This document shows, in pieces, positions 14,651 through 24,794 of a stretch of 64,000 nucleotides of DNA. This DNA is from ECT2AJA-110-A sp035399845 (GTDB lineage: Bacteria > Planctomycetota > Phycisphaerae > UBA1845 > UTPLA1). Every line of letters starts with the position of its first letter. Position 1 is the stretch's first letter. Location of the stretch: the NCBI GenBank assembly GCA_035399845.1, contig DAOPJV010000030.1, forward strand, positions 1 through 64,000. The letters are read 5' to 3'. Under the pieces are notes generated by a model that worked only from the letters and a program-made list of their open reading frames with translations, was not told the DNA's origin and did not search any database. Made by a program: the position numbers and the translations under genes.

Positions 14651-15835
14651 ATGAACGAACTTGCCGGCAAACACATCGTCATCGTTCCCGCCTGGTGGCC
14701 GTCGCCCGAACAGCCGCAGGCCGGAATCTTCTTTCAGGACTACGTCGCCGCGTTCTCCGCGGCCGGCGCAACAGTCGGCGTGATTTATCCCGACCTGGTG
14801 GGGCTTCGTCATTGGGGGCGCGGCGAACGCAAACCCATTTTTCCACGCATCACGCATGAGGAATCGACCGCCGCCGCCCCCGTCGTGCGCATCCGCGGTC
14901 TTCAGTCCTCCTTCGGCAGCGTCGCGCGACAGGCGCGCCGGACGCGCGACTGGCTCGCCAGGGGGCTGCGCGCGTATCGCGATCGAGTTGGCGAACCGGA
15001 CCTCCTCCACGCCATGTGCGCCGTTCCCACCGCCTGGGCCTGCGCGAATCTCGATGATCCACTCGCGAAGCGCGTCGTTCTCACGGAGCACACGGGGCCG
15101 TTCTCGCTCGTTATGCAATCGGATGAATCGTCGGCGCTGGCGCGCGGCGCCTTCCGCGCCGTCGTAAGTCGTGTCGCTGTCAGCGATCATCTGCGCCGAC
15201 AGATCGTCGCGGCGGGCATCGATGACTCCATCGAGGTCATCGGTAACCCGGTCTCAGACATGTTCACGCCGGCCGACGCTGGCGACAGGTCGCCTTCGGA
15301 TCGCGTTCGCGCCCTCTATGTCGGTCGCCTGACGCGCGAGAAGGGAATCCCGATGCTTGTCGGGGCGATCGAGTCCGCGCTGGATGTCGCGAAGGCGTGC
15401 GAATTCCATATCGTCGGCGACGGACCGCTCGGCGTGACGCTGGCGCCCTTCGAGCACGATCCGGAACGGCGTGTCACGCGTCACGCCGCCTGCCCGCGGG
15501 CGGAGGTTGTTTCCCACATGCGTCGCGCCGACTTCCTTGTTCACCCGACGCTCGGGGAGACGTTCGGAATGACGGTGGCGGAAGCGCTTTGCACGGGCCT
15601 GCCCGTCGTCACAACGCGGGGCGTGGCTTGTGCCGAGTTTATTGATGACGACAATGGTATATTGGTCGAACCGGGCGACGAGCGCGCCCTGGCGGCGGGG
15701 CTGAAGCAGATGATCGCCCGCCATCGCGACTACGATCGCGCGGCCATCGCCGCTCGGGCGCGATCGCGCTTCAGTGGCGCCGCCGTGGCCGCGGCGTATC
15801 GAGATCCATACGAACGCGCCATTGTCGCGCGATAA
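14651..15835 (+). CDS. glycosyltransferase family 4
   Basis: A 394-aa GT-B glycosyltransferase. It opens HIVIVPAWWPSPEQPQAGIF, has LYVGRLTREKGI at the start of the donor domain, and carries the nucleotide-sugar site HPTLGETFGMTVAEALCTGLP followed by GILVEPGDERALA. No membrane helix is evident. It is 12 bases upstream of the asparagine-synthase-like gene on the same strand, so the two are probably co-transcribed in a glycan assembly unit. Confidence 0.93.
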   Translation: MNELAGKHIVIVPAWWPSPEQPQAGIFFQDYVAAFSAAGATVGVIYPDLVGLRHWGRGERKPIFPRITHEESTAAAPVVRIRGLQSSFGSVARQARRTRDWLARGLRAYRDRVGEPDLLHAMCAVPTAWACANLDDPLAKRVVLTEHTGPFSLVMQSDESSALARGAFRAVVSRVAVSDHLRRQIVAAGIDDSIEVIGNPVSDMFTPADAGDRSPSDRVRALYVGRLTREKGIPMLVGAIESALDVAKACEFHIVGDGPLGVTLAPFEHDPERRVTRHAACPRAEVVSHMRRADFLVHPTLGETFGMTVAEALCTGLPVVTTRGVACAEFIDDDNGILVEPGDERALAAGLKQMIARHRDYDRAAIAARARSRFSGAAVAAAYRDPYERAIVAR

Positions 15836-15847
15836 AGGACGGGCCGG

Positions 15848-17866
15848 ATGTGCGGAATCGCCGGAATACTCCTGGATGAAGTCGATCCGGCCATGCCGGC
15901 GCGTCTTGCCGCCATGACGCAGACGATGTTTCATCGTGGCCCCGACGACGGCGGCGGTGTCGTGTTCGGCATGGGCGGCAGACCGAGCGTCGAGCGGCGT
16001 TTTCCGAAGAAGGATGACGCCCCCGACTGGAGCTACATTCCCGCCAAGCTCGGCGTCGCCTCCCGTCGATTGGCGATCGTCGATCGCAGCGACGCCGGAC
16101 GACAACCGATGGCGAGCGACGACGGCCGCGTCTGGCTGGTCTACAACGGCGAAATCTACAACCACGAATCGCTGCGAAGTGAGCTCGCCGGGCAGGGCAT
16201 GCGCTTCCGCGGTCACAGTGACACGGAAACGCTGCTCAACGGCTATCGCGCGTGGGGGAGCGAAGTCTTCGCGAAGCTCGAGGGTATGTACGCCTGCGCG
16301 ATCGTCGACTGGTCCGCCGGCAGGATGTTCCTCGCCCGCGATTTCTTCGGCGTCAAGCCGCTCTACCTCTGCCGCTTTGATGGCGGCATGGCCTTCGCCT
16401 CGGAGATCAAGGCGCTGCTCACGCTTCCCGGCCAGCCCGCCGGCATCAACGAGGCCGTCCTTCGCGACTTCCTCTGCGACGGTCGCATCGACACGAGCGA
16501 CGACACGATGTTCGATGATGTCTGGTCGCTGCCGGGGGGCGCCATGCTGGAGCTGGACCTTCGCGGCAAGGGAACCATGCACGCGGGCGGGCGATTGTCA
16601 TTCGTCGCCAGGCCATTCGCCGCGAGCCGCGAGAGCCGGACCGATGCGCTGCGAGAGTCGCTCAGAGCGTCGGTCCGCCAGCATCTGCTGGGCGAGGCGC
16701 CGATCGGCAGTTGCCTGTCCGGGGGGCTGGACAGCTCCTCCATCGTTTGCCTGGCCAGTGAGATTCGTCGCGGCGGAGAATTCGACCAGTTGTCGCAGCA
16801 CACGTTCACGGCCGTTCTGCCGGGCGATGCGCTGGATGAATCGGATTACGCCCAGGCCGTGATCGACGCGTGCGAGGGGCTGGAATCGCATCGCATCACG
16901 CCGTCGCCTGAACGGTTCGTCGAATGCGTCGGCGACCTCGTGCGCCATCAGGAGCAGCCGTTCGGTTCTCCGTCGATCTACATGCAGTGGGAGGTCATGC
17001 GCCTGGCGCGAGAGGCGGGCGTGACAGTTCTCCTCGACGGTCAGGGCGGCGATGAGCTCTTCTGCGGTTACGAAGGTCATATCCCGATGTTCCTCGCGGA
17101 CCTGTTGAGACGTGGGAAACTCCTCCGATTTCGCAGGGAATTCAAGGCGGCGAAGGCGGGACATTTCGCGGGTCGCAGGCTGTGGAAGCACGTGGTCGCG
17201 TCGCTGCTGCCGGCGGCGACGCGCGATCGAATGCGGCGAACCGAATGGGCCGTGAAACGCCCGTGGCTTGATCCGGAGATCTTCGCGCCGGAACCCTCGC
17301 CGAAAATGAACGAGCGGCTCGATATTCGCGTCGAACCGTCGCCACAGTATGCGCGATCCGCATTTGAACAACGCTGGTGGGCGACGATTCGCAGTGAATC
17401 GCTGCCGGCGCTCCTGAGATTCGAGGACCGGAACTCGATGGCGTTTTCGATCGAGGCCCGAGTGCCGATGCTGGCGCCACGCATGCTGTCAGAGGCGACG
17501 GGGATATTCGCCGGCGAGACAGACGCGTCCGTTCCGAATTGCGCCGGCGCCGACGAGAAAATCGTCGATGGCGTGTTGAAGGCGAATCTGCGTGCGGCCA
17601 TGAAGGGCGTCGTGCCCGACAAGGTTCTCCATCGAACGGACAAGATCGGCTTCAGCGCACCGACTCTCAAATGGATGCGCGGCGGTCTCGCCGACTGGTG
17701 GCGCGAGCGCGTGACGTCGAAGACGTTCATCGAACGCGGTTGCTTCGATGAGAAGGGTGTCGTCGATCTCGTCAATCGGTTTGATCAGGGCGACGACGAA
17801 GCCGCGCCCCACCTCTGGCGCCTCGCCATCACCGAGGAATGGGCCCGCGCCTTCCTCGATCGCTGA
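15848..17866 (+). CDS. asnB: asparagine synthase (glutamine-hydrolysing) family protein
   Basis: A 672-aa class II amidotransferase. It begins MCGIAGILL with Cys2 as the glutaminase nucleophile, followed by FHRGPDDGG and the conserved VYNGEIYNH. The synthetase domain has the PP-loop LSGGLDSSSI near residue 290, and VLLDGQGGDELFCGYEG. The enzyme uses glutamine and ATP to form an amide. In glycan gene clusters like this one such proteins often amidate uronic acids or modify sugar intermediates rather than make free asparagine, so the exact substrate is open. It lies directly after a GT4 gene. Confidence 0.9.
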   Translation: MCGIAGILLDEVDPAMPARLAAMTQTMFHRGPDDGGGVVFGMGGRPSVERRFPKKDDAPDWSYIPAKLGVASRRLAIVDRSDAGRQPMASDDGRVWLVYNGEIYNHESLRSELAGQGMRFRGHSDTETLLNGYRAWGSEVFAKLEGMYACAIVDWSAGRMFLARDFFGVKPLYLCRFDGGMAFASEIKALLTLPGQPAGINEAVLRDFLCDGRIDTSDDTMFDDVWSLPGGAMLELDLRGKGTMHAGGRLSFVARPFAASRESRTDALRESLRASVRQHLLGEAPIGSCLSGGLDSSSIVCLASEIRRGGEFDQLSQHTFTAVLPGDALDESDYAQAVIDACEGLESHRITPSPERFVECVGDLVRHQEQPFGSPSIYMQWEVMRLAREAGVTVLLDGQGGDELFCGYEGHIPMFLADLLRRGKLLRFRREFKAAKAGHFAGRRLWKHVVASLLPAATRDRMRRTEWAVKRPWLDPEIFAPEPSPKMNERLDIRVEPSPQYARSAFEQRWWATIRSESLPALLRFEDRNSMAFSIEARVPMLAPRMLSEATGIFAGETDASVPNCAGADEKIVDGVLKANLRAAMKGVVPDKVLHRTDKIGFSAPTLKWMRGGLADWWRERVTSKTFIERGCFDEKGVVDLVNRFDQGDDEAAPHLWRLAITEEWARAFLDR

Positions 17867-17967
17867 CAATTCCACCGTGTGCCACTGCTCTCAAGCAGTG
17901 CGACTGACGCGCAACGCCCGGATTTCGACAGGCACACAAAGTCGAATCACGCTACACTGGCCCCAAC

Positions 17968-18720
17968 ATGGCTCACGACGATTCCATCCGGCGGCTCGCC
18001 GACTATCTCCGCGGCGCCACCAATGGCGTCGCCTTTACCGGCGCCGGCATTTCGACGGAGAGCGGGATCGCCGATTTTCGCAGCCCCGGCGGCGTCTGGT
18101 CGCGCCATCAGCCCGTCGATTTCAAGGACTTCCTCAACGACGCCGAGGAGCGCCGCCGATTCTGGATCATTCGGCGTGAGACGATTCCCTCGTTTCTCAA
18201 CGCGCAACCCAACGCGGGCCATCACGCCATCGCCGACCTCGAGCGTCAAGGTCGCCTGAAGGCTGTCGTTACGCAGAACATCGACGAACTCCATCAGCGC
18301 GCCGGCAGCCAGCGCGTGCTGGAAGTCCATGGCACCGCCATGAAAGTCCATTGCCTGTCGTGTGACAAACGCTGGACGGCCGAGGAGATTCAGCCACGCA
18401 TCGAGGCGGATGAACTCGATCTTACCTGTGACGAATGCGGTGGCCTGCTGAAGAGCATGACAGTCAGCTTCGGTCAGACGCTGCCCGCCGACGTGTGGAT
18501 GGAGTCCATGCAGCTCGCCCGCAAATGCGATGTCTTCCTGGCGATGGGGTCCAGTCTCGTCGTTTATCCAGCCGCAGAACTGCCTCAATCAGCGAAACGC
18601 AATGGCGCGACGCTGATCATTATCAACCGCGATGAGACGCCACTGGATCCGCTCGCGGACCTCGTTATCAACGCCCCGATCGGCGAGACGATGAAGGTCG
18701 TGATGGCCGCGATCGAATAA
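17968..18720 (+). CDS. cobB: Sir2-family NAD-dependent protein deacylase
   Basis: A 250-aa sirtuin that removes acyl groups from lysines using NAD+. The NAD-binding GAGIS (near residue 25), TQNIDELHQRAG, the catalytic histidine in LEVHGT (near 121) and the zinc ribbon CLSC...CDEC (near 129-157) are all present, as are SFGQ and GSSLVVYPAAELP. Start ATG at 17968. It is a housekeeping sirtuin, unlike the divergent SIR2 of the defence pair at 38 kb. It is convergent with the GH3 gene, with an 11-base gap. Confidence 0.93.
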   Translation: MAHDDSIRRLADYLRGATNGVAFTGAGISTESGIADFRSPGGVWSRHQPVDFKDFLNDAEERRRFWIIRRETIPSFLNAQPNAGHHAIADLERQGRLKAVVTQNIDELHQRAGSQRVLEVHGTAMKVHCLSCDKRWTAEEIQPRIEADELDLTCDECGGLLKSMTVSFGQTLPADVWMESMQLARKCDVFLAMGSSLVVYPAAELPQSAKRNGATLIIINRDETPLDPLADLVINAPIGETMKVVMAAIE

Positions 18721-18731
18721 GGTCGTACGCA

Positions 18732-21242
18732 TCAGGGCTCGGGGACGATCTCAAACCCGCCAGAAAGCGGCAGGTTCCTGGATGAAGCCCCGACCCAGAC
18801 TGTGAAGCGCCCCGGCTCCACGACCCACTTTCCTTCGCGATCGTACAACGCAAGATCTGACGCGCGCAACGTGAACTCGACGGTCCGCGTCTCGCCGGCC
18901 CTGAGTGAGACGCGCGAAAATCCGCGCAGCGACTTTTCATACGTGGTCACGCTGCTGTAGTCGTCGCGAATGTAGAGCTGGACGATTTCGTCACCCGCGC
19001 GATCGCCGACGTTCTTCACGTTGCAGCGGACCCTGATCTCAGCGTCGGTTGTCGCCTGCGACGGTTTGATCTCCAGTCCGTCGTATGCGAACCGCGTGTA
19101 GCTCAGACCGTGGCCGAAGGGGTACAGCGGGCCCTGAACCTGGCCGCCGTCGTGCGCCTGCGCCGCGGGTCGCACGGGAAAAGCCATGGGAATCTGACCG
19201 ACGCTTCGAGGAAACGTGATGGGCAGCTTGCCCGATGGATTCACGTCGCCGAACAGCACGCCCGCCAGCGCGTCGCCGCCGGGTTCGTTGGAGAACCACA
19301 TCTCCAGAATCGCGGGAATGTGATCGTCGGCCCAGGCGACGCTCAGGGGGCGTCCACTGCTCAGGACGAGCGTGATCGGCCTGCCTGTCGCATGCAGCGC
19401 CCGCAGCAGGTCGCCCTGATTCCCCGGCAGGTCGAGACTGATCCGGCTTCGATCCTCGCGGGAGATGTCTCCGTCTTCTCCCAGGACAACGATGATGGCG
19501 TCCACGTCCGTGGCCGCGTCGACGGCGGACTGAATCATCGCCGCCGCGGCCTTCGTCGGCGGCTCCCGATAGACATCACTCGTCGGGTAACGGGCGTCAA
19601 CGACATCGCATCCTTTGACGTACACAACTTCGCAGCCGTCGCCGAGCCTGCGACGAATTCCCTCGAGCGGCGTGACGAAGTCAACGCGCTGGGGCCCATA
19701 GCGATCTCGCCATGCGTCGTTGTAATCCGCGAGTGGTCCTGTCACGAGGACCTTCTTCAGCGTCGTTGGCAGGGGGAGGGCTTGGTTTTCGTTCTTCAGC
19801 AGGACGATCGACTCTCGGGCCGCGCGCGTGGCGACGTCCATATGGTCGCGCGAATGAACGACGCGGGCCGCCGACGTCGGGTCCTCCACGTAGGGATGAT
19901 CGAACAGGCCGAGCCGGAACTTCACGCGCAGGATGTCGCGGACACGATCATCCAGTGTGTCCGCCGGGATCCGTCCCTCCTGGACGAGCTGTCGCAGCGG
20001 CGACACGAACTTGTCGGGCATGGTGAAATTCGTACGGACGTTGAGACCGGCCATGACCGCCTCGAAGACGGCCTCCTTCTCGCTGGAGGCAACGCGATGC
20101 TTGCGATGAATATCCTCGACGGCGCCGCTGTCGGAGACAACGTAGCCGTCGAATCCGTACTCGCCGCGAAGTATGTCAGTCAGGAACCTCCGGCTCCCTT
20201 CGACGGGAACGCCGTCGTAGTCGTTGTACGACGCCATGACACCGACGGGTCGCGCACGACGAATCACCTCCCGAAAGGGAAACAGGTGCAGCGATTGTAC
20301 GTCTCGCCACGTGACCTGCGGATCGGTTCGAGCGCCGCCGTCGCGCCCGCCGTTGGGCGTTCCGTACACGGCAAAGTGCTTCAACGTCGAGCCCACGCCC
20401 GTCGCCTGCATGGAATCCGTCATCGCGACGCCGCACGCCGCCGTCAGGAACGGGTCCTCCGAATAACACTCGCTGCAGCGACCCCATCGCGGATCGCGCG
20501 GCAGATCGAGAATCGGCGCGTAGACATTCGTGTACCCCAGCGCCTTCGCTTCCGTTCCGACGATGCGGCCGATGGCGTGAACCAGCTCGACGTCAAAGCT
20601 GGCGGCGATTCCGAGCGGCGACGGGAAACTCGTGGCGTGCGTATGCAGCAGCCCGCGAACGCCTTCATTTGTGAAGTCCGCCGGCACGCCGAGCCGCGTC
20701 TCCTCGATGAAGAACCGCTGAACTTCATTCATCGTGCGGGCGTGCGCCTCGAACGGCAGATCGCTTTCGGGATCCTCGATGGGTTCACCGTAGTTGGTGT
20801 TGCCGTTGGCGTGCTCGTCGATGTTTCCGATGCCATCCTTCCACAGCGACGCCTTCCATCGGGCGATATCGGGGAACTCATCCTTCAGCACGCGCGGGTA
20901 GCCGTACAGCGTGGCCATCTGCGCCGTCTTTTCTTCCACGTTCATCCGGGCGAGCAGATCTTCAATACGAGCGTCGATCGCCGCGGAGGTGTCCTCGTAC
21001 GTGTCTTTTTCGCCGTTCTTATTCAGATCGATCCAACCTTCGTGATATATCACGGCGCGATGTGGGTCGGGCCCGGCTGAATCCGCAACCTGACCGAGCG
21101 CCGCAGAAGCGGGCGCCACAAGAATCGCAAGCAGGCGAAGCAACGGAGTGATACGCGTTACCGGCTGGCGGAAGCGTGCGTTTGGGCCATTCGGCGTGGG
21201 CTTCTGTGGCGTTATGGCTGAGGGAGCGTGTGTCGTGTGCAT
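18732..21242 (-). CDS. secreted glycoside hydrolase family 3 (beta-glucosidase/xylosidase-like)
   Basis: An 836-aa exported hydrolase. A hydrophobic segment (LLRLLAILVAPASAALG) ends in a likely signal peptidase site after a ~30-residue basic N-terminus. The GH3 catalytic domain includes KHFAVYG, and the nucleophile aspartate is in VVSDSGAV near residue 367. The second (alpha/beta/alpha) domain includes VTGPLADYNDAWRDRYG and LSSGRPLSVAWA. A C-terminal fibronectin-III-like domain (GDEIVQLYIRD, LRGFSRVSL) completes the usual order. The linker shortly after the signal has DLNKNGEKD, a calcium-binding-like loop. It would release terminal glucose or xylose from plant or algal glycans. Confidence 0.92.
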   Translation of the reverse strand: MHTTHAPSAITPQKPTPNGPNARFRQPVTRITPLLRLLAILVAPASAALGQVADSAGPDPHRAVIYHEGWIDLNKNGEKDTYEDTSAAIDARIEDLLARMNVEEKTAQMATLYGYPRVLKDEFPDIARWKASLWKDGIGNIDEHANGNTNYGEPIEDPESDLPFEAHARTMNEVQRFFIEETRLGVPADFTNEGVRGLLHTHATSFPSPLGIAASFDVELVHAIGRIVGTEAKALGYTNVYAPILDLPRDPRWGRCSECYSEDPFLTAACGVAMTDSMQATGVGSTLKHFAVYGTPNGGRDGGARTDPQVTWRDVQSLHLFPFREVIRRARPVGVMASYNDYDGVPVEGSRRFLTDILRGEYGFDGYVVSDSGAVEDIHRKHRVASSEKEAVFEAVMAGLNVRTNFTMPDKFVSPLRQLVQEGRIPADTLDDRVRDILRVKFRLGLFDHPYVEDPTSAARVVHSRDHMDVATRAARESIVLLKNENQALPLPTTLKKVLVTGPLADYNDAWRDRYGPQRVDFVTPLEGIRRRLGDGCEVVYVKGCDVVDARYPTSDVYREPPTKAAAAMIQSAVDAATDVDAIIVVLGEDGDISREDRSRISLDLPGNQGDLLRALHATGRPITLVLSSGRPLSVAWADDHIPAILEMWFSNEPGGDALAGVLFGDVNPSGKLPITFPRSVGQIPMAFPVRPAAQAHDGGQVQGPLYPFGHGLSYTRFAYDGLEIKPSQATTDAEIRVRCNVKNVGDRAGDEIVQLYIRDDYSSVTTYEKSLRGFSRVSLRAGETRTVEFTLRASDLALYDREGKWVVEPGRFTVWVGASSRNLPLSGGFEIVPEP

Positions 21243-21302
21243 AGACAGGTTCGGAGATGTGCCGGAGGGCGGCGGTTGATTCGCTTCAAACCGATTGTTG
21301 TG

Positions 21303-22058
21303 TCAGTCCCCGGAGTGATCAACGACCGGATCGTCGCCGAGTTTGACGAATTCGAACTGTTTGGGATCGATCTTCTCGTCAACCTTGAAGTCAGAATAGA
21401 CACGCGTTTCGGTCGGCTTGTCATTCTCGTCATAGTCAACGTTCCTGACCTCCAGTCCCGTCGCCTGGTCGTACCAGACCACGATCTTCGAGGCGAATGT
21501 GACGAACTTGTCGCCTTTCGGCGTGAATTCCATCACCCACGTCTTCCTGCCGTCGAGATCCTCCTCACGCAGGAGTTTCTGGTCGTAATCATCCCTGGGA
21601 TAGCGAACCTTCGGATCAAGCAGGTTGTGATCGATCTTTCGTCTGATCTTCACGTTAAACCACGCGCCGAATCCATACTCGTTCTTTCTCGTTCGCGACG
21701 ATTCCCAGGTGAACTTCTCGTCGGTCACCAGGATATTCTCGGTGATGCCTTCGTAGCGATGATCGCCATCACGCTGGACTTCCTTGTCCGTGAACGTCGT
21801 TTCCTCACGCGCCACAAACAGCTTGTCACGTCGCTCAAGCCTGATGACGCCTTTCTCCGACTTCAGCGTATCCCAGGTATTGCCGCCAAGCTCCGTGATC
21901 CCTTTTCTCTCAGACTTGTGGCTGAACTGAAGCGTCCTGATCTTTCTGAGCTTCTTCGAGATCTCCTTCTTGACGCTCTGAAGTGTCGCCTCAGCCATGG
22001 CGGGCGGGGCGGCGCACATTCCAATCACGGCAAAGGTGGACATCGCAACTCGAAACAT
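21303..22058 (-). CDS. exported LolA-like lipoprotein-sorting/carrier fold protein
   Basis: A 251-aa protein with a signal peptide (MFRVAMSTFAVIGMCAAPPAMAEA). The mature part, rich in Lys, Asp and beta-strand patterns (LEVRNVDYDENDKPTETRVY, FVKLGDDP at the end), resembles the half-barrel of LolA/LppX-type periplasmic proteins common in Planctomycetota. It ends 61 bases from the start of the GH3 gene on the same strand. The ligand is unknown; the family assignment rests on pattern only. Confidence 0.65.
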   Translation of the reverse strand: MFRVAMSTFAVIGMCAAPPAMAEATLQSVKKEISKKLRKIRTLQFSHKSERKGITELGGNTWDTLKSEKGVIRLERRDKLFVAREETTFTDKEVQRDGDHRYEGITENILVTDEKFTWESSRTRKNEYGFGAWFNVKIRRKIDHNLLDPKVRYPRDDYDQKLLREEDLDGRKTWVMEFTPKGDKFVTFASKIVVWYDQATGLEVRNVDYDENDKPTETRVYSDFKVDEKIDPKQFEFVKLGDDPVVDHSGD

Positions 22059-22271
22059 GGCGAATCACTCCTGGGATTCGTGTCGATGATGGAGGACGCG
22101 CGCCGGCCGGGACCGCATCAGAAGGAACATCGTACGCGGGCCGTTGATGTCACTCAAGTATTTGGCGCCGGCCATGCTGAAGCGTTATATGTTCGGGGAC
22201 GACGTGGGCTTCGGGTTGGCGCTTGCCGCCATGTGACGCGCCTGGTGGCTCGATCGGTCGGGCTCAATCAG

Positions 22272-22308
22272 ACGGCGTCGAGGGCGCTTCGCGCGCCCTC
22301 GACGCCGT
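22272..22308 (-). terminator. strong hairpin downstream of the DUF1566-type gene
   Basis: A perfect 16-base inverted repeat (ACGGCGTCGAGGGCGC and its complement) with a 5-base loop lies 24 bases after the stop of the minus-strand gene ending at 22332. No T run follows, so it may act as an intrinsic stop with help or as an mRNA 3' stabiliser. Confidence 0.6.
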
Positions 22309-22331
22309 TCTGGTGCAGGTGTCGCCGTTGA

Positions 22332-24434
22332 CTATCCACCCATCAGCGCTGCGACAAATGCGCCGATGTCCCGTCCATCCGCAACGCCATCTTCATTCAC
22401 GTCGGCGCACGCGCAGCATCCGTCCGGATAGGCGACGTCAAAATCCGCGTTGCTGTTAAGGAGCGCGAACACCATGGAATCAATGTCGAGCGTGTTGACG
22501 ACACCGTCACCGCTCACGTCGCCCGCGATCGGGATGTCGGCGTCGCGGACGAGTCGCACGTAGTTCCGTCCTCGCGCCGCGTCTCCCTGCGGCGCCAACT
22601 CGAAGTAATACCCGTCGCTGACATACACGTACCCGACGCCGTACACGCCGTCCTTTCGATCGCTGCGCTGGCAGCCCGCCCCGTGCACATCCTGCCATTG
22701 GCCGGACCAGTAGCCCATGCCGCGACCGAAGCAGACGTAGGCGCCGGCCATCGCGCTGCCGTCCTGTCGCAGGTGCGTCGTGCCGCTCCAGAACCACGGA
22801 TAGTCGACCTCGCCGGCTTCATTCGTGATCTGCGTGATGTTGAAGATCGGATCGATCGCCGCAGCGCCCGTCGCGCCCGGCGCCCGCGTGTAATCGACGA
22901 TCCCCTGGAGTTCCTTCGCGTTCGGCAGCCGCCAGTCGTCGTGACCCAGCCAGGCGTCCACATTTTTCTGCTGAACCCACGCCAGGGCCGCCTCCCATGT
23001 CATCCCCGATCGCGGTCCCGTGCTGACTTCATCGCCGCTGTCGTCCTTCGACCACATCAGCCACGTGGCGCGATCCGTGATCGTCCCGTCGCCGTTGTCG
23101 ACAAGGTTGTTCAGGCCGTAGTCCGCGTTCCCGCGACAGAGACGGACGTAGAACAGCTTTTCATTTCCAGGTCCTCCGAGTCCGTACCCCTTGATCCGAC
23201 CGTCGGCGAAGTTCACGCCGAACATCGCCGTCTGGCCATTCATCACGGTATCCAGGTAAAGCGTCGACGTGACCCACTGCGAGTCGATTGCGCGCTCACC
23301 CGCGTTCAGGTCGCCGTAGCCGAAATCGAAATACGTCGTATCGATGAACGGTATCATCGTCGAAACGTCGTCCGTCATCGGGTCCGTCCCGCGAAAGTCC
23401 ATCAGCGAATAGAGCTCCTTGATCGACGGCACGCGCCAATCGCTGAATCCGCCGTAGTTCTCGGCGTTGAGCGCCGCCGCGAAGAGCGGCGCATTCTCGA
23501 ACGTCAGCTTGTCGCCAACGTCGATATCACCGTCGTCATCCCAGTCCGCGTGGCGCGTCCACGTCAGGCCCGTGACATCGTCTCGCGTTGTCAGACCATC
23601 GGCGCTGATCGTGTAGCTCGGCTGGGTTCCCTCGACCTGCGCGTCCTGCCCGTGGAACGCCTGACCGACAGATGGACAGATCATCGGCGCCGAGTCGTCG
23701 TAGCAGCTGTCCTGCGATGTATCCACGATCGGGTAGGCGCCGACGGGCAGTTCGGCAACGATGAGTGTGGCCTCGTCAGACGTCGCCTCGCCGTAGTCGT
23801 TGTGGACCACGCAGCGATAGCCGCCCGCGTCCGCCCAGTCCACGGGGGCTATCGCAAATGACGCCTCCGCGGCGCCGTCGATCGCCACGCCGTCCTTTTT
23901 CCATTGATATGCCAGAGGTTCGGCGCCATAGGCGATGAGCGTGAACTTCGCAACGCCGCCCGGCGCCACGCGCTGCGCCTGCGGCTGCGTCGTTATGATC
24001 GGCGCAGCTCCCGGACCGGCGTCGATGACGAATCCGCCCATCGACACGAACGCCAGCGTTCCACCCTCCGGCGGCGAATAGGTGATGACGACGTCCGCGG
24101 GGCCCGGCGATGCGTCTGATGGAATGTCGAAGATCGCCGTGATCGTGTACTGCGAGGCGTGTGTGACGCCTGTTCCCGCGACTCCGCCGATCGTCACGCT
24201 GTCCGGCAGGGCGCCGGCGGGCGGTGCGAGCGGGGCGTCCGTGTCCAGGGTAAAGGTCACGAGCAGATTGCTCGTTCCGCGCTCGGCGGAAATCGGATCG
24301 ATGGACGTGATTTCGTTCGTCACCTGGGCGAGCGCGGACCCGGTCGTCAGGGCGAATACAACGATGGAGAGACAACTGATTCGCCGATGGGACTTCGTTT
24401 CGGGTTGTGCGCGCAGCATCGCCTCGTCGTTCAT
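22332..24434 (-). CDS. secreted Ig-like/DUF1566 protein with dockerin-like C-terminus
   Basis: A 700-aa exported protein. After a signal peptide (ISCLSIVVFALTTGSALAQ) come an IPT/Ig-like domain and an immunoglobulin-type domain (LAYQWKKDGVAIDGA, GGYRCVVHNDYGEA). Two DUF1566/Lcl-type repeats follow (LTWTRHADWDDDGDID, WRVPSIKELYSLMD; WLMWSKDDSGD, WRLPNAKELQGIVD). The C-terminus (GDVSGDGVVNTLDID, CACADVNEDGVADGRD) is a dockerin-like pair of calcium loops. I start at 24434, where AAGGAG lies eight bases upstream; the longer frame has no such site. It probably acts at the cell surface; no enzyme active site was seen. Confidence 0.85.
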   Translation of the reverse strand: MNDEAMLRAQPETKSHRRISCLSIVVFALTTGSALAQVTNEITSIDPISAERGTSNLLVTFTLDTDAPLAPPAGALPDSVTIGGVAGTGVTHASQYTITAIFDIPSDASPGPADVVITYSPPEGGTLAFVSMGGFVIDAGPGAAPIITTQPQAQRVAPGGVAKFTLIAYGAEPLAYQWKKDGVAIDGAAEASFAIAPVDWADAGGYRCVVHNDYGEATSDEATLIVAELPVGAYPIVDTSQDSCYDDSAPMICPSVGQAFHGQDAQVEGTQPSYTISADGLTTRDDVTGLTWTRHADWDDDGDIDVGDKLTFENAPLFAAALNAENYGGFSDWRVPSIKELYSLMDFRGTDPMTDDVSTMIPFIDTTYFDFGYGDLNAGERAIDSQWVTSTLYLDTVMNGQTAMFGVNFADGRIKGYGLGGPGNEKLFYVRLCRGNADYGLNNLVDNGDGTITDRATWLMWSKDDSGDEVSTGPRSGMTWEAALAWVQQKNVDAWLGHDDWRLPNAKELQGIVDYTRAPGATGAAAIDPIFNITQITNEAGEVDYPWFWSGTTHLRQDGSAMAGAYVCFGRGMGYWSGQWQDVHGAGCQRSDRKDGVYGVGYVYVSDGYYFELAPQGDAARGRNYVRLVRDADIPIAGDVSGDGVVNTLDIDSMVFALLNSNADFDVAYPDGCCACADVNEDGVADGRDIGAFVAALMGG

Positions 24435-24794
24435 CGCTGATCTCCTTCCTCGTGCGAATACAGAATGAGATCGGGCGAAGCTGTCGGTCCCCATGGGCAT
24501 GTATCGGTTGCCGAATTGCCCGAACCGCCTCATCGCCTTCACGAGACGTCGCCCGACACAACGCCAAACGCCGAACGACGTTGTTCATTGCCCGCGATTT
24601 CGGCGGCGGCGGACGAATTTCGCGGAAATGTGAACGGGTCGTCGCGTTCAGGGCGGTTTTCACGCGTGGGCGATCGTGGCCGCTGACTGAGGGGGGCTTT
24701 GATCGCGCGATTCGCTGAATCGGCGCCGCGCCCGGGCCGATCGCGGCGCTATAATCCGCCCAACCATCCGCAGACTTAACTCAGGAGACTTCGA
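24435..24794. other. intergenic region, divergent promoters
   Basis: 360 bases between divergent genes with no convincing reading frame and no clear repeats. Presumably it holds promoters for the genes on both sides. Confidence 0.4.

Noticed and set aside
14522..15190. N-terminal 223-codon extension of the minus-strand glycosyltransferase frame
   Set aside because: It is antisense to the plus-strand GT4 gene and lacks glycosyltransferase sequence; the GT4 fold starts right after the ATG at 14521.
19110..21080. Plus-strand 656-codon frame opposite the GH3 gene
   Set aside because: Antisense frame of a high-GC gene; the minus strand has signal peptide, catalytic Asp and fibronectin-like domain.
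22555..22580. A further Y RNA-like ACTACAT/GTAGTTCC motif
   Set aside because: GTAGTTCCGTCC lies inside the DUF1566-type coding sequence, lacks the GAATGC partner and any end-pairing helix; coincidence.
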